Below are positions 18,395 through 26,737 of a stretch of 64,000 nucleotides of DNA, in pieces. The DNA is taken from positions 310,001 through 374,000 of the forward strand of contig NZ_UAVP01000007.1 of the NCBI RefSeq assembly GCF_900446695.1, written 5' to 3'. Under the pieces are notes generated by a model that was given only the letters and a program-made list of their open reading frames with translations, was not told the DNA's origin and did not search any database. The position numbers were made by a program, and so were the translations under genes. Numbering within the stretch: position 1 is the stretch's first letter; every line of letters begins with the position of its first letter. The DNA is from Capnocytophaga sputigena (lineage in GTDB: Bacteria > Bacteroidota > Bacteroidia > Flavobacteriales > Flavobacteriaceae).

Positions 18395-19468
18395 TTAACT
18401 GAGGTAATATTCAAAAGCCTTATAAATCTCTTCAAAAGGAACAATACAGTCAATTTTTGGTTTGCCAATGGCTTCTAAAAGTACAAAATAAACATTGCCG
18501 CCCACGTTTTTCTTATCAAAACGCATCAGCTGACAAATATCGGTAATTTCTTCATTAGAAAAAGATTGCTTGCGGAAGTATTCAGCTAAAACAGCTTTGA
18601 TATGGTCGCATTCAGCTTGCGGGAATCCCAATTCTCTTACTGAAAGATAAGTAGCGAGCACCATTCCAATAGCAACAGCTTCTCCGTGTAACAAGCGTTC
18701 TCTTTCAGGGTTTTGCAAACAATACGATTCTATAGCGTGCCCCAAAGTATGACCATAGTTCAGCGTTTTGCGCAAACCTTTTTCGGTAGGGTCTTGGCGT
18801 ACAACCTCATTTTTTATCACTACCGATTCACGAATGAGCACTCCCAAATACTCTGCAGGAAGTTCATTTAGCTGACACATTTGTTGCCAATATTCAGGTG
18901 AACTGATGAGACCGTGTTTGAACATTTCTGCCATTCCGCTGCGGAGTTCTTCAGCAGGTAGGGTTGCCAAAAAGCGAGTATCGACCACAACCCCTAACGG
19001 ATTGTTGATTACCCCTATAAGGTTTTTTAAAGCACCCAAATCTACCCCAGTTTTACCACCTACCGAGGCATCAACCATTGCCAGCAGACTCGTAGGCACG
19101 TTTATAAAATCGATACCGCGCATAAAAGTAGAGGCGACAAAGCCCCCCAAATCGGTAACAACGCCCCCACCTATATTGATGAGCAATGATTTGCGGTCAG
19201 CCCCCAATTCAGAAAGGGCATACCACACTTGGGTACAAGTATCGATGTTTTTATTAGGTTCACCCGCTTCTATTTCTATAATTTCTAACGGAATATCGGT
19301 AGCCAAATCGGGGAGGAATACTGGCAAACAGTGTTCGTTAGTATGGCTATCTACTAAAAGGAAGAGTTTAGAGGGGCGACGCTCAGCTATCAAATCATTG
19401 ATAAAACGCGTCCCTTCTTCGTTGAAATATATGCAGTAGTTCTGTGCTTCAATTGTAGTGCTTCCCAT
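18395..19468 (-). CDS. aroB: 3-dehydroquinate synthase
   Basis: Second step of the shikimate pathway: DAHP to 3-dehydroquinate, using NAD and a divalent metal. It is 357 aa from ATG 19468. The NAD site is in INIGGGVVTDLGGFVAST; the active-site stretch VPTSLLAMVDASVGGKTGVD follows; metal ligands are in MAEMFKHGL, NYGHTLGHAIE and LLHGEAVAIGM. The frame runs 41 codons further upstream, but that stretch crosses a minus-strand TACCTTTG promoter, so the internal ATG is the start. The two T9SS genes follow within 20 nt and could be co-transcribed. Confidence 0.95.
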   Translation of the reverse strand: MGSTTIEAQNYCIYFNEEGTRFINDLIAERRPSKLFLLVDSHTNEHCLPVFLPDLATDIPLEIIEIEAGEPNKNIDTCTQVWYALSELGADRKSLLINIGGGVVTDLGGFVASTFMRGIDFINVPTSLLAMVDASVGGKTGVDLGALKNLIGVINNPLGVVVDTRFLATLPAEELRSGMAEMFKHGLISSPEYWQQMCQLNELPAEYLGVLIRESVVIKNEVVRQDPTEKGLRKTLNYGHTLGHAIESYCLQNPERERLLHGEAVAIGMVLATYLSVRELGFPQAECDHIKAVLAEYFRKQSFSNEEITDICQLMRFDKKNVGGNVYFVLLEAIGKPKIDCIVPFEEIYKAFEYYLS

Positions 19469-19490
19469 AAGTTTTTTTATTTCTAATGGG

Positions 19491-19498
19491 CAAAGGTA
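19491..19498 (-). promoter_or_regulatory. -7 promoter element of aroB
   Basis: Reads TACCTTTG on the minus strand, 22 nt before the ATG at 19468. It shows that aroB has its own promoter and fixes its start downstream of this site. Confidence 0.65.
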
Positions 19499-19538
19499 AA
19501 AAATAATTACGAATAACGAGTTATGAATGACTATTTTT

Positions 19539-20447
19539 TTACGAGGACTGATACTGTTCGTAAGCGGCTTTGTGGTAGTGAGCAACCTCATCAGCTAAAG
19601 ATTGAGGTGCGATAACCTTTACCGAACAGCTAAACGAACAGAGTTTCATCACCAAATCGTAGGGAGCTTTACCATTAGGAAAAGCAAGAGTGAGTTGCAC
19701 GCGTAGTTCGTCCTCATTATCTATTAGAGTTACTTGGGAAGGATGTAGTTTTAGTGATTTGATATACTTACCTTGTTCATAATCAAAGGAAAGTACTACC
19801 TTTTGCAAGGGCTCGCCTTCAGCAATAGCAACCCCATAGAAATGATCAAAAAACGACTCCATATCTATTTTTTTGCGTTTCACTTGGATGTCGATTACCT
19901 CTAAGTTGCTGATACGGTCGAGAGCAAAAGCTTTGAGTTTGATAGGCTGTTTGTTATCAGTCGCAATGAGATACCAACGACCTTGATATTCTTTCACTGC
20001 ATAAGGCAGTACCTGATATGCTTTAGTAGTTTCCCAGCCAAAGGAAGTATGAGTAAAGGTAATCAATACATTTTGAGAAATAGCAGTAAGGATAGGGTCG
20101 AGCATTTCCAAGCCCTTTTCAGGTTGTACTTCTAAGAGGAGAGTACCCGTATTTTTTGCCTTGCGGTGCGCATCTACTAACAACAGATGGTCTAATATGC
20201 TTTGTTTATTGGCAATGCTATCGGGGTTGATAGCCCATACTTTTTCCTTTGCATTAAGGGTGATATCAATACCAAAAGCGATGTATATATCGTCGAAATC
20301 CCTGCGAATAGTGCGGTTACTGAAAGCATATTCATCGCCTTCATCAGCCAAATAATCAGCAATACTCTGAGCTGATAGTCCATTTTTATGAGTAGTAAGC
20401 AATCTAATGATATGCACCAAACGTGCTATTTGGATAGGTTTTGCCAT
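19539..20447 (-). CDS. WYL-domain transcriptional regulator
   Basis: DNA-binding regulator of 302 aa. The N-terminal winged helix-turn-helix (residues 5-75) includes LSAQSIADYL and SNRTIRRDFDDI as recognition region. A WYL domain follows at about 125-195, with RWYLIATDNK (157-166) and AFALDRISNLEV, and a WCX-like C-terminal part reaches residue 300. WYL proteins sense ligands, often nucleic-acid-derived, and many control defence or DNA-damage genes. It lies 23 nt behind the cPPRD-like gene in the same direction, under a promoter with a 17-bp inverted repeat that recurs before two other operons in this window. Autoregulation through that site is inference. Confidence 0.9.
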   Translation of the reverse strand: MAKPIQIARLVHIIRLLTTHKNGLSAQSIADYLADEGDEYAFSNRTIRRDFDDIYIAFGIDITLNAKEKVWAINPDSIANKQSILDHLLLVDAHRKAKNTGTLLLEVQPEKGLEMLDPILTAISQNVLITFTHTSFGWETTKAYQVLPYAVKEYQGRWYLIATDNKQPIKLKAFALDRISNLEVIDIQVKRKKIDMESFFDHFYGVAIAEGEPLQKVVLSFDYEQGKYIKSLKLHPSQVTLIDNEDELRVQLTLAFPNGKAPYDLVMKLCSFSCSVKVIAPQSLADEVAHYHKAAYEQYQSS

Positions 20448-20470
20448 AATAAGTGAAAAGTGTTAAGTAG

Positions 20471-20776
20471 TTAAATTGCCTTTAAAATTGTTTTTTGTTG
20501 TTCTTTGAAATTATTTAGCAACCGCTCAATATTTTCTTTGCCCACAGGGTTTTGGCTATGCACTGCAAAATCAGGCAAAGGCAACTGACGGTCTAAGCAG
20601 TAATCCACCAAATATTTAGCACAGTCATAACCCGAAAACTCTTCCCCTAAATCGTGGTCAAACGAGATAAAATCAGGCAAACCATAACGCTGAAGATAAG
20701 CTACAAATTCCTCGTAGCTATACACACGCTCAAAGCCCTCAGGAGTAGGGCGGAGGTCGTCTAAGTAAAGATTCAT
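20471..20776 (-). CDS. small cPPRD-like protein (cyclic-phosphate processing receiver domain)
   Basis: A 101-aa single-domain protein without signal peptide. Its receiver-like layout has acidic Asp6-Asp7 after the first strand (MNLYLDDLRPTPEGF), then DFISFDHDLGEEFSGYDCAKYLVDY with the DHDLG motif, and a final strand DFAVHSQNPVGKENI. This is the pattern of the Pfam family named cyclic-phosphate processing receiver domain, predicted to act on cyclic phosphates in RNA or nucleotide metabolism; I assign it by motif only. It is the first gene of an operon with the WYL regulator and has the shared operator in its promoter. Confidence 0.75.
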   Translation of the reverse strand: MNLYLDDLRPTPEGFERVYSYEEFVAYLQRYGLPDFISFDHDLGEEFSGYDCAKYLVDYCLDRQLPLPDFAVHSQNPVGKENIERLLNNFKEQQKTILKAI

Positions 20777-20801
20777 TGTATTACTTTAAATAATTACACT
20801 G

Positions 20802-20809
20802 CAAAGATA
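20802..20809 (-). promoter_or_regulatory. -7 promoter element of the cPPRD-WYL operon
   Basis: Reads TATCTTTG on the minus strand, 25 nt before the start at 20776. The -33 position is occupied by the inverted repeat at 20820-20836 rather than by TTG. Confidence 0.65.
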
Positions 20810-20819
20810 CAATATTAAA

Positions 20820-20836
20820 TGGACAAACTATGACCG
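20820..20836 (-). promoter_or_regulatory. candidate operator, copy 1
   Basis: On the gene strand it reads CGGTCATAGTTTGTCCA, an imperfect GGTC/GWCC inverted repeat with core TAGTTTG, exactly 10 nt upstream of TATCTTTG. Two further copies with the same spacing lie at 25525 and 29390. Confidence 0.6.
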
Positions 20837-20854
20837 ATGATGGTGTTTTTTGAA

Positions 20855-20883
20855 AAAATATCCCCACTTTTTTAGGAGTGGGG
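20855..20883 (-). terminator. terminator of the PD-(D/E)XK nuclease gene
   Basis: On the minus strand CCCCACT pairs with AGTGGGG around an 8-nt loop and is followed by ATATTTTTTC. Confidence 0.7.
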
Positions 20884-20899
20884 AGGGGCTTAATAGTTG

Positions 20900-21916
20900 T
20901 TATTTTAGAATTTCTTCTCGTAAGAATTTTAGATATTTAGTTAGGTTTTCAACTACTTTTTGAGTATTTACAAAACCTTTTTCATTGGCTAACCAGTTTT
21001 CTTTATCAACAACAGCAACCGTCATATATTTGCCATTACCAAATCTATCAGGTTTTCTAATTTCGTCTAATCCTAAAATGCTTGCTTTTTCAATAATTAA
21101 ATTGTAAAGCTCATTACGGGTGTTTGCTCTATCGAAATTATCAGGCAAATCAATATCGTCAGGATCTGTAGATAATTTAAAACACAATTTTCCTTCTTCA
21201 AGTTGTATATATACAGGATAATCACCCCAATACTCCCAATTAAGAATAGCATTCCAAAAACCTCCATTTGGATTGTTTACATAATGCCATTTTAGTATAT
21301 TGATTTTAGTTTCGATAAGCTTGAAAAAACCTTGCCAATCATTGCCATTCCATTCATCTAAAGGCTTGTTTTCAAAGTCAGTACTTAACTTTTCTAAGTT
21401 GATCATACGTTCATAAAAATCAATAAAAATATTGTTTTTAATCTCTTTATGGTTGTTAAGTAAAGTTATGAAGTCTGTTCTATCAAAGATGGCAAACCCT
21501 TTTTCTTTTATTGCATTAAAAATGTTCAAACTTTCGTTACCTGTTTTAAGGTAAATACAAATAGGTGTTTCATATTTGTTTTCTGAACACCATTTTTCTG
21601 CTATTTCCTTATAACGTTCTAATTGATTAGAATGTTCTGAACTAATGGTTTTATCTTCTATTATAATAAGATATTTACCATTTACTTCCGCCCATACATC
21701 AATGTTTTCCCACTGACGCCCTGCTTCAACTGTAAGTATGGGCTCATTAAAATTTGGAATTTGTTTTTTTATGAGCATAGAAACAAATTCTTTTGCACAT
21801 AGGTTCAATTCCTTATCATATTGCTGATTGTCATTATCAGCAAAAGCCAATAGCCAAGTGATAAAAGCATCCTGACTAAGTTCTTTAGTGGCAATGTCAA
21901 AAATATTTGGTTTCAT
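20900..21916 (-). CDS. PD-(D/E)XK nuclease superfamily protein
   Basis: A 338-aa protein with a nuclease core near the N-terminus: Asp73 in ENIDVWAEVNG, then IIIEDK with Glu87 and Lys89, and the QxxxY motif at Gln98-Tyr102 (NQLERY). The opening MKPNIFDIATKELSQDAFIT resembles the PDDEXK_4 group. The C-terminal half is beta-rich and unassigned. It has its own promoter and terminator and no methyltransferase or helicase partner, so it is not a classical restriction gene. Its setting among accessory genes is compatible with a defence role, which is not shown by the sequence. Confidence 0.82.
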   Translation of the reverse strand: MKPNIFDIATKELSQDAFITWLLAFADNDNQQYDKELNLCAKEFVSMLIKKQIPNFNEPILTVEAGRQWENIDVWAEVNGKYLIIIEDKTISSEHSNQLERYKEIAEKWCSENKYETPICIYLKTGNESLNIFNAIKEKGFAIFDRTDFITLLNNHKEIKNNIFIDFYERMINLEKLSTDFENKPLDEWNGNDWQGFFKLIETKINILKWHYVNNPNGGFWNAILNWEYWGDYPVYIQLEEGKLCFKLSTDPDDIDLPDNFDRANTRNELYNLIIEKASILGLDEIRKPDRFGNGKYMTVAVVDKENWLANEKGFVNTQKVVENLTKYLKFLREEILK

Positions 21917-21947
21917 AAGAATACTTTATATGATTATATTAACGCTA

Positions 21948-21955
21948 CAAATATA
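21948..21955 (-). promoter_or_regulatory. -7 promoter element of the PD-(D/E)XK gene
   Basis: Reads TATATTTG on the minus strand, 31 nt before the start at 21916. It has no copy of the inverted-repeat operator. Confidence 0.55.
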
Positions 21956-21995
21956 CAATTTTTTTTAATACAACATTAACTTTTTTATATTTTTT

Positions 21996-22808
21996 TTACA
22001 CCTCTACCCATCGTTCCCAATCAAATCCTTCGTGTTCATCTCGCATTACGTAGCCTAATTGGTTGGTGAGTAGCTGGGTGTTACCTACCTTAAAGTTGGG
22101 CTGGTTAAAATGGTGATGCCCATAAATCCAATAATCTATAGGGTTTGAGACAATAAAATCGGTCAGGTCTTGCGCAAAAGCTTCATTTAGCGGACTGTCC
22201 AAGTATATTTCAGGGTAATGCTCTTTGGTGGGTACGTAATGGGTGGCAACCAATATACGCTCTATCTCGCCAGCTTGCTTGGCTTTAGCCGCTTTTTTCA
22301 CTTCTTTCTTCAAGAAACGCACCGCTTCTTTGTTAAAATAGTTAAAATCAGCTATTTCCAAAGAATCTATTTCACCTCCTTTAGTTGGGTTTAGCACAGT
22401 AATATAACGGAAATCATTCATTCCGTACTTTATAGCTTTCTCGTTCTTTTTGCTGATATGGCTCCACATCGTGCTGAATATCAGCTGGGTGTTACCTATA
22501 TGTTCACTGTAGTTGTCTACCAAGTAGAGATTAGGCACCTCCTTCAACGGTTGTTCACAACGACTGCTGTCGTAGTGGTGTGTATAGAGGTAATACTCGT
22601 GGTTACCGGGTAACCAAAATACTTTCTCAAAACCCTTACAAAGGTCGGCTATCTCACTTTTATAGAGGGCTTTAGAGAGATTTACAAAAGGGACAAGGTC
22701 GCCTGCAATAATAAGAATATCACCCACTCGTTTTATAGGGTAGTTGTCTAAAAAGTTTAGGTTATCTTCAAATTCGAGGTGTAAGTCCGAACAGTATTGT
22801 ATTTTCAT
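21996..22808 (-). CDS. calcineurin-like metallophosphoesterase
   Basis: A 270-aa cytoplasmic phosphoesterase with all family motifs: SDLHLEF (Asp8, His10), IIAGDLVPF, WLPGNHEYY, VATHYVPT and IYGHHHFN. These six blocks form a dimetal centre. The substrate is unknown; such enzymes act on phosphodiesters, nucleotides or phosphoproteins. It has its own promoter and follows the last of the YD-like paralogues by 54 nt. Confidence 0.88.
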   Translation of the reverse strand: MKIQYCSDLHLEFEDNLNFLDNYPIKRVGDILIIAGDLVPFVNLSKALYKSEIADLCKGFEKVFWLPGNHEYYLYTHHYDSSRCEQPLKEVPNLYLVDNYSEHIGNTQLIFSTMWSHISKKNEKAIKYGMNDFRYITVLNPTKGGEIDSLEIADFNYFNKEAVRFLKKEVKKAAKAKQAGEIERILVATHYVPTKEHYPEIYLDSPLNEAFAQDLTDFIVSNPIDYWIYGHHHFNQPNFKVGNTQLLTNQLGYVMRDEHEGFDWERWVEV

Positions 22809-22828
22809 TTTCTTAGTTAAATAAAGGA

Positions 22829-22836
22829 CAAAGTTA
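22829..22836 (-). promoter_or_regulatory. -7 promoter element of the metallophosphoesterase gene
   Basis: Reads TAACTTTG on the minus strand, 20 nt before the start at 22808. Confidence 0.5.
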
Positions 22837-22862
22837 AGAAATAAAAATTATTCAAACGGTGT

Positions 22863-24209
22863 TTAAACAATTTCTTTTACAGTAACTTTTAAATGTTCTT
22901 CGTATTCATCATCTTTAACATAAAAATGATGGGTAGTAAGGTATTCAATATCGGTTTCAATACCCTCATCAGCACGCCATTTTTTCAGTTCCTCACGAGT
23001 GAGGTTACCCTCAGAGTCATAGTAGTAAAGAGTATGCTCTAAAAATATTTTATCTTTGTATACAATTTTTAGGTTAGGGCGTTCTCCTATAGTCTCCAAA
23101 CTATTTTTATATTCCCATTTTTCATTACGCTCTACTTTTTGTCCTTGATCATTATAGAGAATGATTTCTGTACTATAAGAGCCATCAGAGATAAATTCTT
23201 CATTAAAAAAATGCCGCCTCACTTCTTTTACAAGTACTCCTGCTTCGTTATAAGTGTATTCTTCAGACCATTCACGATGTACTTCTTTTTTGAGGGCATA
23301 CTTTCCTTTTCTAATTTTTTCCCATTTTTTATAATAGGTACGTTTTACTTTTTTTACTAACCTTTTTTTATGGTCGAAAGTAGAGATCGTCTCTTCGATC
23401 CTACGTTCATCTGATTTGTACTCAGTTGTTTCTGTATAATTATCCTTTCTTATAGTACGAATATAGCCTTTTGGAATAAAAGTTCGAGGGTCTGGGAATG
23501 TTAATAAACTAACATTCTCTCGGTTGTATTGATAGTGTACTCCGTTTTTCTCCAATAGTCTATTCTTATCATCATAAATAGAAATTTCTTCTATAGTTAG
23601 TAACCTATCAGTAACCCAAGACTCTCTCTCCATAATTGTATTGCCATTGTGGTCGAAAGTATAGCGCCTAAATCTTTTTTCGCCCCAAGCGCAATCGTAC
23701 TCTTCTATGAAAAGCTTTTTCCCCTTTTTATCATAAGTAAAGCTTTCTAAATCAGTTCTATTTCCTTTGGTAAAGAACCCTTCACAATGCGTCCAAACTT
23801 CTTGTGAGGTAAGACTTTTTTTGTCATCACACTTTTGGTGGAATACAATTTTCTCAATCTGCTCAGGGGGAAAGCCTAATTGCAATATCTTTTCTTTAAT
23901 GGGGGTAAACATACTACGCTTTTCTTCATCAGTGTAGAAAGGCAGAATAAAATTGAGAATTTCCTCGCCAAGTTCATAGAAAGAACAGTTTATATACGAG
24001 TGCTCGTAGTCGTATACTTCACGTAATTTTAGACCTTTGCTGTTAGGATATACAAAGCGGCGTTCACTAAGGCGTCCTTCACTGTCGAATTTTTTTTCTT
24101 CTTCAGTAGCATATTGACGGTCAAGAGTGAGGTTGCCGCAGGTCATTGTCTCAAAGGCATCAGCAAAGATGAGTTTTTGGATATCGGTAAAGTTGTCTAA
24201 GGTTATCAT
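22863..24209 (-). CDS. YD-repeat-like paralogue 4 (unknown function)
   Basis: A 448-aa protein of a family I do not recognise; three more copies lie upstream. No signal peptide or membrane segment, so cytoplasmic by default. The N-terminus (MITLDNFTDIQKLIFADAFEA) and ERRFVYP are shared family features. The middle has short YD/RHS-like units (YDDKNRLLEKNG, YNEAGVLVKEV, YNDQGQKVERN, YDSEGNLTREE). The last 60 residues are almost the same as in two other copies. Its start overlaps the previous gene's stop by 4 nt (ATGA), so the two are translationally coupled. Confidence 0.85.
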   Translation of the reverse strand: MITLDNFTDIQKLIFADAFETMTCGNLTLDRQYATEEEKKFDSEGRLSERRFVYPNSKGLKLREVYDYEHSYINCSFYELGEEILNFILPFYTDEEKRSMFTPIKEKILQLGFPPEQIEKIVFHQKCDDKKSLTSQEVWTHCEGFFTKGNRTDLESFTYDKKGKKLFIEEYDCAWGEKRFRRYTFDHNGNTIMERESWVTDRLLTIEEISIYDDKNRLLEKNGVHYQYNRENVSLLTFPDPRTFIPKGYIRTIRKDNYTETTEYKSDERRIEETISTFDHKKRLVKKVKRTYYKKWEKIRKGKYALKKEVHREWSEEYTYNEAGVLVKEVRRHFFNEEFISDGSYSTEIILYNDQGQKVERNEKWEYKNSLETIGERPNLKIVYKDKIFLEHTLYYYDSEGNLTREELKKWRADEGIETDIEYLTTHHFYVKDDEYEEHLKVTVKEIV

Positions 24210-25477
24210 TCTTTTACAGTAATTTTTAAATGCTCTTCGTATTCATCATCTTTAACGTAAAAATGATAGGTAGTAAAGTGTTCAACATCGGTTTCAATAC
24301 CCTCATCAGCACGCCATTTTTTCAGTTCCTCACGAGTGAGATTCCCCTCAGAGTCGTAGTAGTAAAGAGTTTGCTCTAAAAATATTTTGTATTTAGGTCC
24401 AAAACCATTTTTATACTCAGTTTTTTCATTGCGCTCTACTATTTGTCCTTGCTCATTATAGTTAAAAGTTTCAACACTATAACTATCTATTTGAGATTCA
24501 TCATCATAAAAAAGTATATATTCTCGTTTTACTAATAAGCCTGCAACGTTATAGGTGTTCTGTTCTATAGTTTCGTTGATAATATCTTTCTTGCGAGGTC
24601 TGTATCTCTTTTTGTTTTTTCCGTAATTGCAATAGGTAGTATCTACTTTTCTAACTAACTGATGGTTTTGGTTAAAAGTAGAAACTATTTTTTCAGTTTT
24701 CCCAAATTCAGTAATACATTTAGTGGTTTCAGTAAAAGTGCCTTTCTTTTGAGTATGTAAGTAACCTATTTCGCTGTATTTTCTCGGTTTTTCAGGATAC
24801 ATTCTGATACAATTAGCTTTGTTCTTGTGGTAGTATTCGTAGCACAAATCTCCTTCTTGTACTAACCTGTCTTTCTCATCATAACTAAAAAACTTTACTG
24901 AAGGGTCACATATATCATAAAATATTTTTTCCATTATTTTTTTTCCAGTATGTTCAAATACATAACGCCCTTTGCTTTTTTCAAGGTAATAGGATTCGTA
25001 GTTTTCTTTCCAAAAACTCCTTCCTTCCTTGTCATAAGTGGTGTTTTCAATATTAAAGGATTCTCTATAAATTGAAGATTTATTTATCAAAACTTTTTGT
25101 TCAGTGAGGTTTTTAGGGTCGTTACACTGTTGAGAAAGTGACAGTCTTTCAATATTCTCTAATGAAAAACCTAATTGCTGTATCCTTTCTTTGAGAGGGG
25201 TAAACATAGTGCGCTGCTCATCATCGGTATAGAGAGGGACAGTAAGGCGGAGAAGTTCTTCATTATTTTCAAAGAAAAACTTGGTAACGCGTGATCGCTT
25301 ATAGTCGTAAGCTTCGCGTACTTTTAGGCTGCCATCAGGATATACAAAACGCCGTTCGCTGAGGCGACCTTCACTATCAAAGTCTTTTTCTTCTTGGTAG
25401 TAATTATCACAAATGATTGCCTTAAAAGCATCTACAAAAATAAGTTTTTGGATAGGAGTAAAGTTATCTAATGTCAT
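24206..25477 (-). CDS. YD-repeat-like paralogue 3 (unknown function)
   Basis: A 423-aa paralogue and first gene of a two-gene operon. It starts MTLDNFTPIQKLIFVDAFKA. The family blocks ERRFVYPDGSLKVREAYDY and VPLYTDDEQRTMFTPLKERI are present, then a diverged middle (residues 130-330) and the shared C-terminal block (LYYYDSEGNLTREELKKW, then FYVKDDEYEEHL). It has no signal peptide. Its promoter carries the inverted-repeat operator. Possible roles include immunity or antitoxin-like function by analogy with other repeated accessory families, but nothing in the sequence proves that. Confidence 0.85.
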   Translation of the reverse strand: MTLDNFTPIQKLIFVDAFKAIICDNYYQEEKDFDSEGRLSERRFVYPDGSLKVREAYDYKRSRVTKFFFENNEELLRLTVPLYTDDEQRTMFTPLKERIQQLGFSLENIERLSLSQQCNDPKNLTEQKVLINKSSIYRESFNIENTTYDKEGRSFWKENYESYYLEKSKGRYVFEHTGKKIMEKIFYDICDPSVKFFSYDEKDRLVQEGDLCYEYYHKNKANCIRMYPEKPRKYSEIGYLHTQKKGTFTETTKCITEFGKTEKIVSTFNQNHQLVRKVDTTYCNYGKNKKRYRPRKKDIINETIEQNTYNVAGLLVKREYILFYDDESQIDSYSVETFNYNEQGQIVERNEKTEYKNGFGPKYKIFLEQTLYYYDSEGNLTREELKKWRADEGIETDVEHFTTYHFYVKDDEYEEHLKITVKE

Positions 25478-25506
25478 TTTTTTTGAGTATTATTCTTTTC
25501 TTGTGG

Positions 25507-25514
25507 CAAAGATA
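25507..25514 (-). promoter_or_regulatory. -7 promoter element of the YD-like operon 3-4
   Basis: Reads TATCTTTG on the minus strand, 29 nt before the start at 25477, with the operator copy 10 nt further upstream. Confidence 0.65.
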
Positions 25515-25524
25515 CAGTGAGAAT

Positions 25525-25541
25525 TGGTCAAACTACGTCCT
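25525..25541 (-). promoter_or_regulatory. candidate operator, copy 2
   Basis: On the gene strand AGGACGTAGTTTGACCA, 10 nt upstream of TATCTTTG. It shares the core TAGTTTG and the right half-site with copies 1 and 3; the left half-site is imperfect. Confidence 0.6.
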
Positions 25542-25565
25542 GTAAAATAAAAAATATCAATTTAA

Positions 25566-25597
25566 ATAAAAAAAGCACGACTTTTAGAATCGTGCCT
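25566..25597 (-). terminator. terminator of the UDG-like gene
   Basis: On the minus strand GCACGA pairs with TCGTGC and is followed by a run of seven T residues. Confidence 0.75.
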
Positions 25598-25619
25598 TGT
25601 AAAGTTGGTAAGTGATAAG

Positions 25620-26678
25620 TTATTGCTGTGCTTTAATAGCGTTTAGAAGAGAGAGGAGGTCAGAAATCACTTCTTGTTCTACATTATTCTCTGAATAAAC
25701 GTAAAGATTCTTTCGCCCTATCCAATGTGGTGTAGTCTCTGCCTTAGGGAAATGTTCTAAATAGAAATCCTTAGCATTTAGGTTTAAAAAATCTTTTTGG
25801 TTTGAAGAACGAAAAGCAATATAAGGAATTTTGTCTTGTAAGTCAATACGAAAATCCAACTCATCATTGTTAAGTCCTTTTGTTATAAATTTGTAATATT
25901 CCCCCTTTGGTAGTTTGGTAAACTCAAAGCCTTGTTCCTTGAGTGCAGATAAAACATTTTGTATGTTTATCTTATTGTCAAGATTGATAGGAGTAACTTC
26001 TTTTCCTTCTAAAAGTTCACCCAAACGTTTGTTGATAATATTTTTATCCAAATAGCTTTTGAGTCTTGAAGGGTGGAATATAGCAAAGGCTTTTCTTCCT
26101 GAAATGTTCCCTTCAACTACTAATTTAGCATTGTTACCTTGCAGAATAGTCTTCTTATTGGTAACTAACTTATCACTTGCGGTTACACCTAACACAATAA
26201 TTTGCTTAGGATTAATGATTTCTATAAATTTTTCAGTAAGGGCAACGCAAGTTTCTTCTATGCTTTTGAATTCTTTTAAACTTTTTAGGGCATTTTCATC
26301 CTTTGTAGAAAAGAAAATATAGTTCATAAAACAATAATTACCACTTTCTATTGACCTTTTAACAAAGTCAATATTTTCTATTCCTTCAATGACAGTCCAA
26401 GTGTCTTTTTCAGAATAGCAAGGATTGCCTTTTAACAAGCGTTCTGTACTCATCTTACCATCTTTGAACTCCCATATTGAGTTGTTTTTTTGACTCTCAA
26501 GACGAGCTTCTTTTTCATCTACTGCTCTTGGGTTTAACCCAATAATCAAGAGTTTGGGGTTCATTTTAGCTTCTGTTTGTAGAGGATAGTAAGCTAAATC
26601 AATTTGTTCGGCAAAGGGGGTGATTTTCTCTATCACTTCAGCTGCCCATTGTTCTAATTCGGGTGTAAATTTACTCAT
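25620..26678 (-). CDS. uracil-DNA-glycosylase-like protein with extra C-terminal domain
   Basis: A 352-aa protein. Residues 1-235 look like the UDG fold: KLLIIGLNPRAVDEKEA (motif 1 position), CFMNYIFFSTKDENA, PKQIIVLGVTASDKL, and a C-terminal IFHPSRLKSY resembling the DNA-minor-groove HPS motif. Residues 250-350 form a separate domain (VLSALKEQGFEFTKLPKG to the end). The general UDG-superfamily call is by motif and order; glycosylase activity is not certain because the motif 1 catalytic residue is not obvious. It has its own promoter and terminator and sits between two pairs of YD-like paralogues. Confidence 0.65.
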   Translation of the reverse strand: MSKFTPELEQWAAEVIEKITPFAEQIDLAYYPLQTEAKMNPKLLIIGLNPRAVDEKEARLESQKNNSIWEFKDGKMSTERLLKGNPCYSEKDTWTVIEGIENIDFVKRSIESGNYCFMNYIFFSTKDENALKSLKEFKSIEETCVALTEKFIEIINPKQIIVLGVTASDKLVTNKKTILQGNNAKLVVEGNISGRKAFAIFHPSRLKSYLDKNIINKRLGELLEGKEVTPINLDNKINIQNVLSALKEQGFEFTKLPKGEYYKFITKGLNNDELDFRIDLQDKIPYIAFRSSNQKDFLNLNAKDFYLEHFPKAETTPHWIGRKNLYVYSENNVEQEVISDLLSLLNAIKAQQ

Positions 26679-26703
26679 ATTGGTTTGTTTTTGTTTTACG
26701 TTG

Positions 26704-26711
26704 CAAATATA
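26704..26711 (-). promoter_or_regulatory. -7 promoter element of the UDG-like gene
   Basis: Reads TATATTTG on the minus strand, 25 nt before the start. It lacks the inverted-repeat operator present before its neighbours. Confidence 0.55.
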
Positions 26712-26737
26712 AGGATTAAATTTGATTTAAATTAGGT

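Noticed and set aside
20900-21916. Restriction-modification system
   Set aside because: The PD-(D/E)XK gene has no methyltransferase, specificity or helicase gene nearby.
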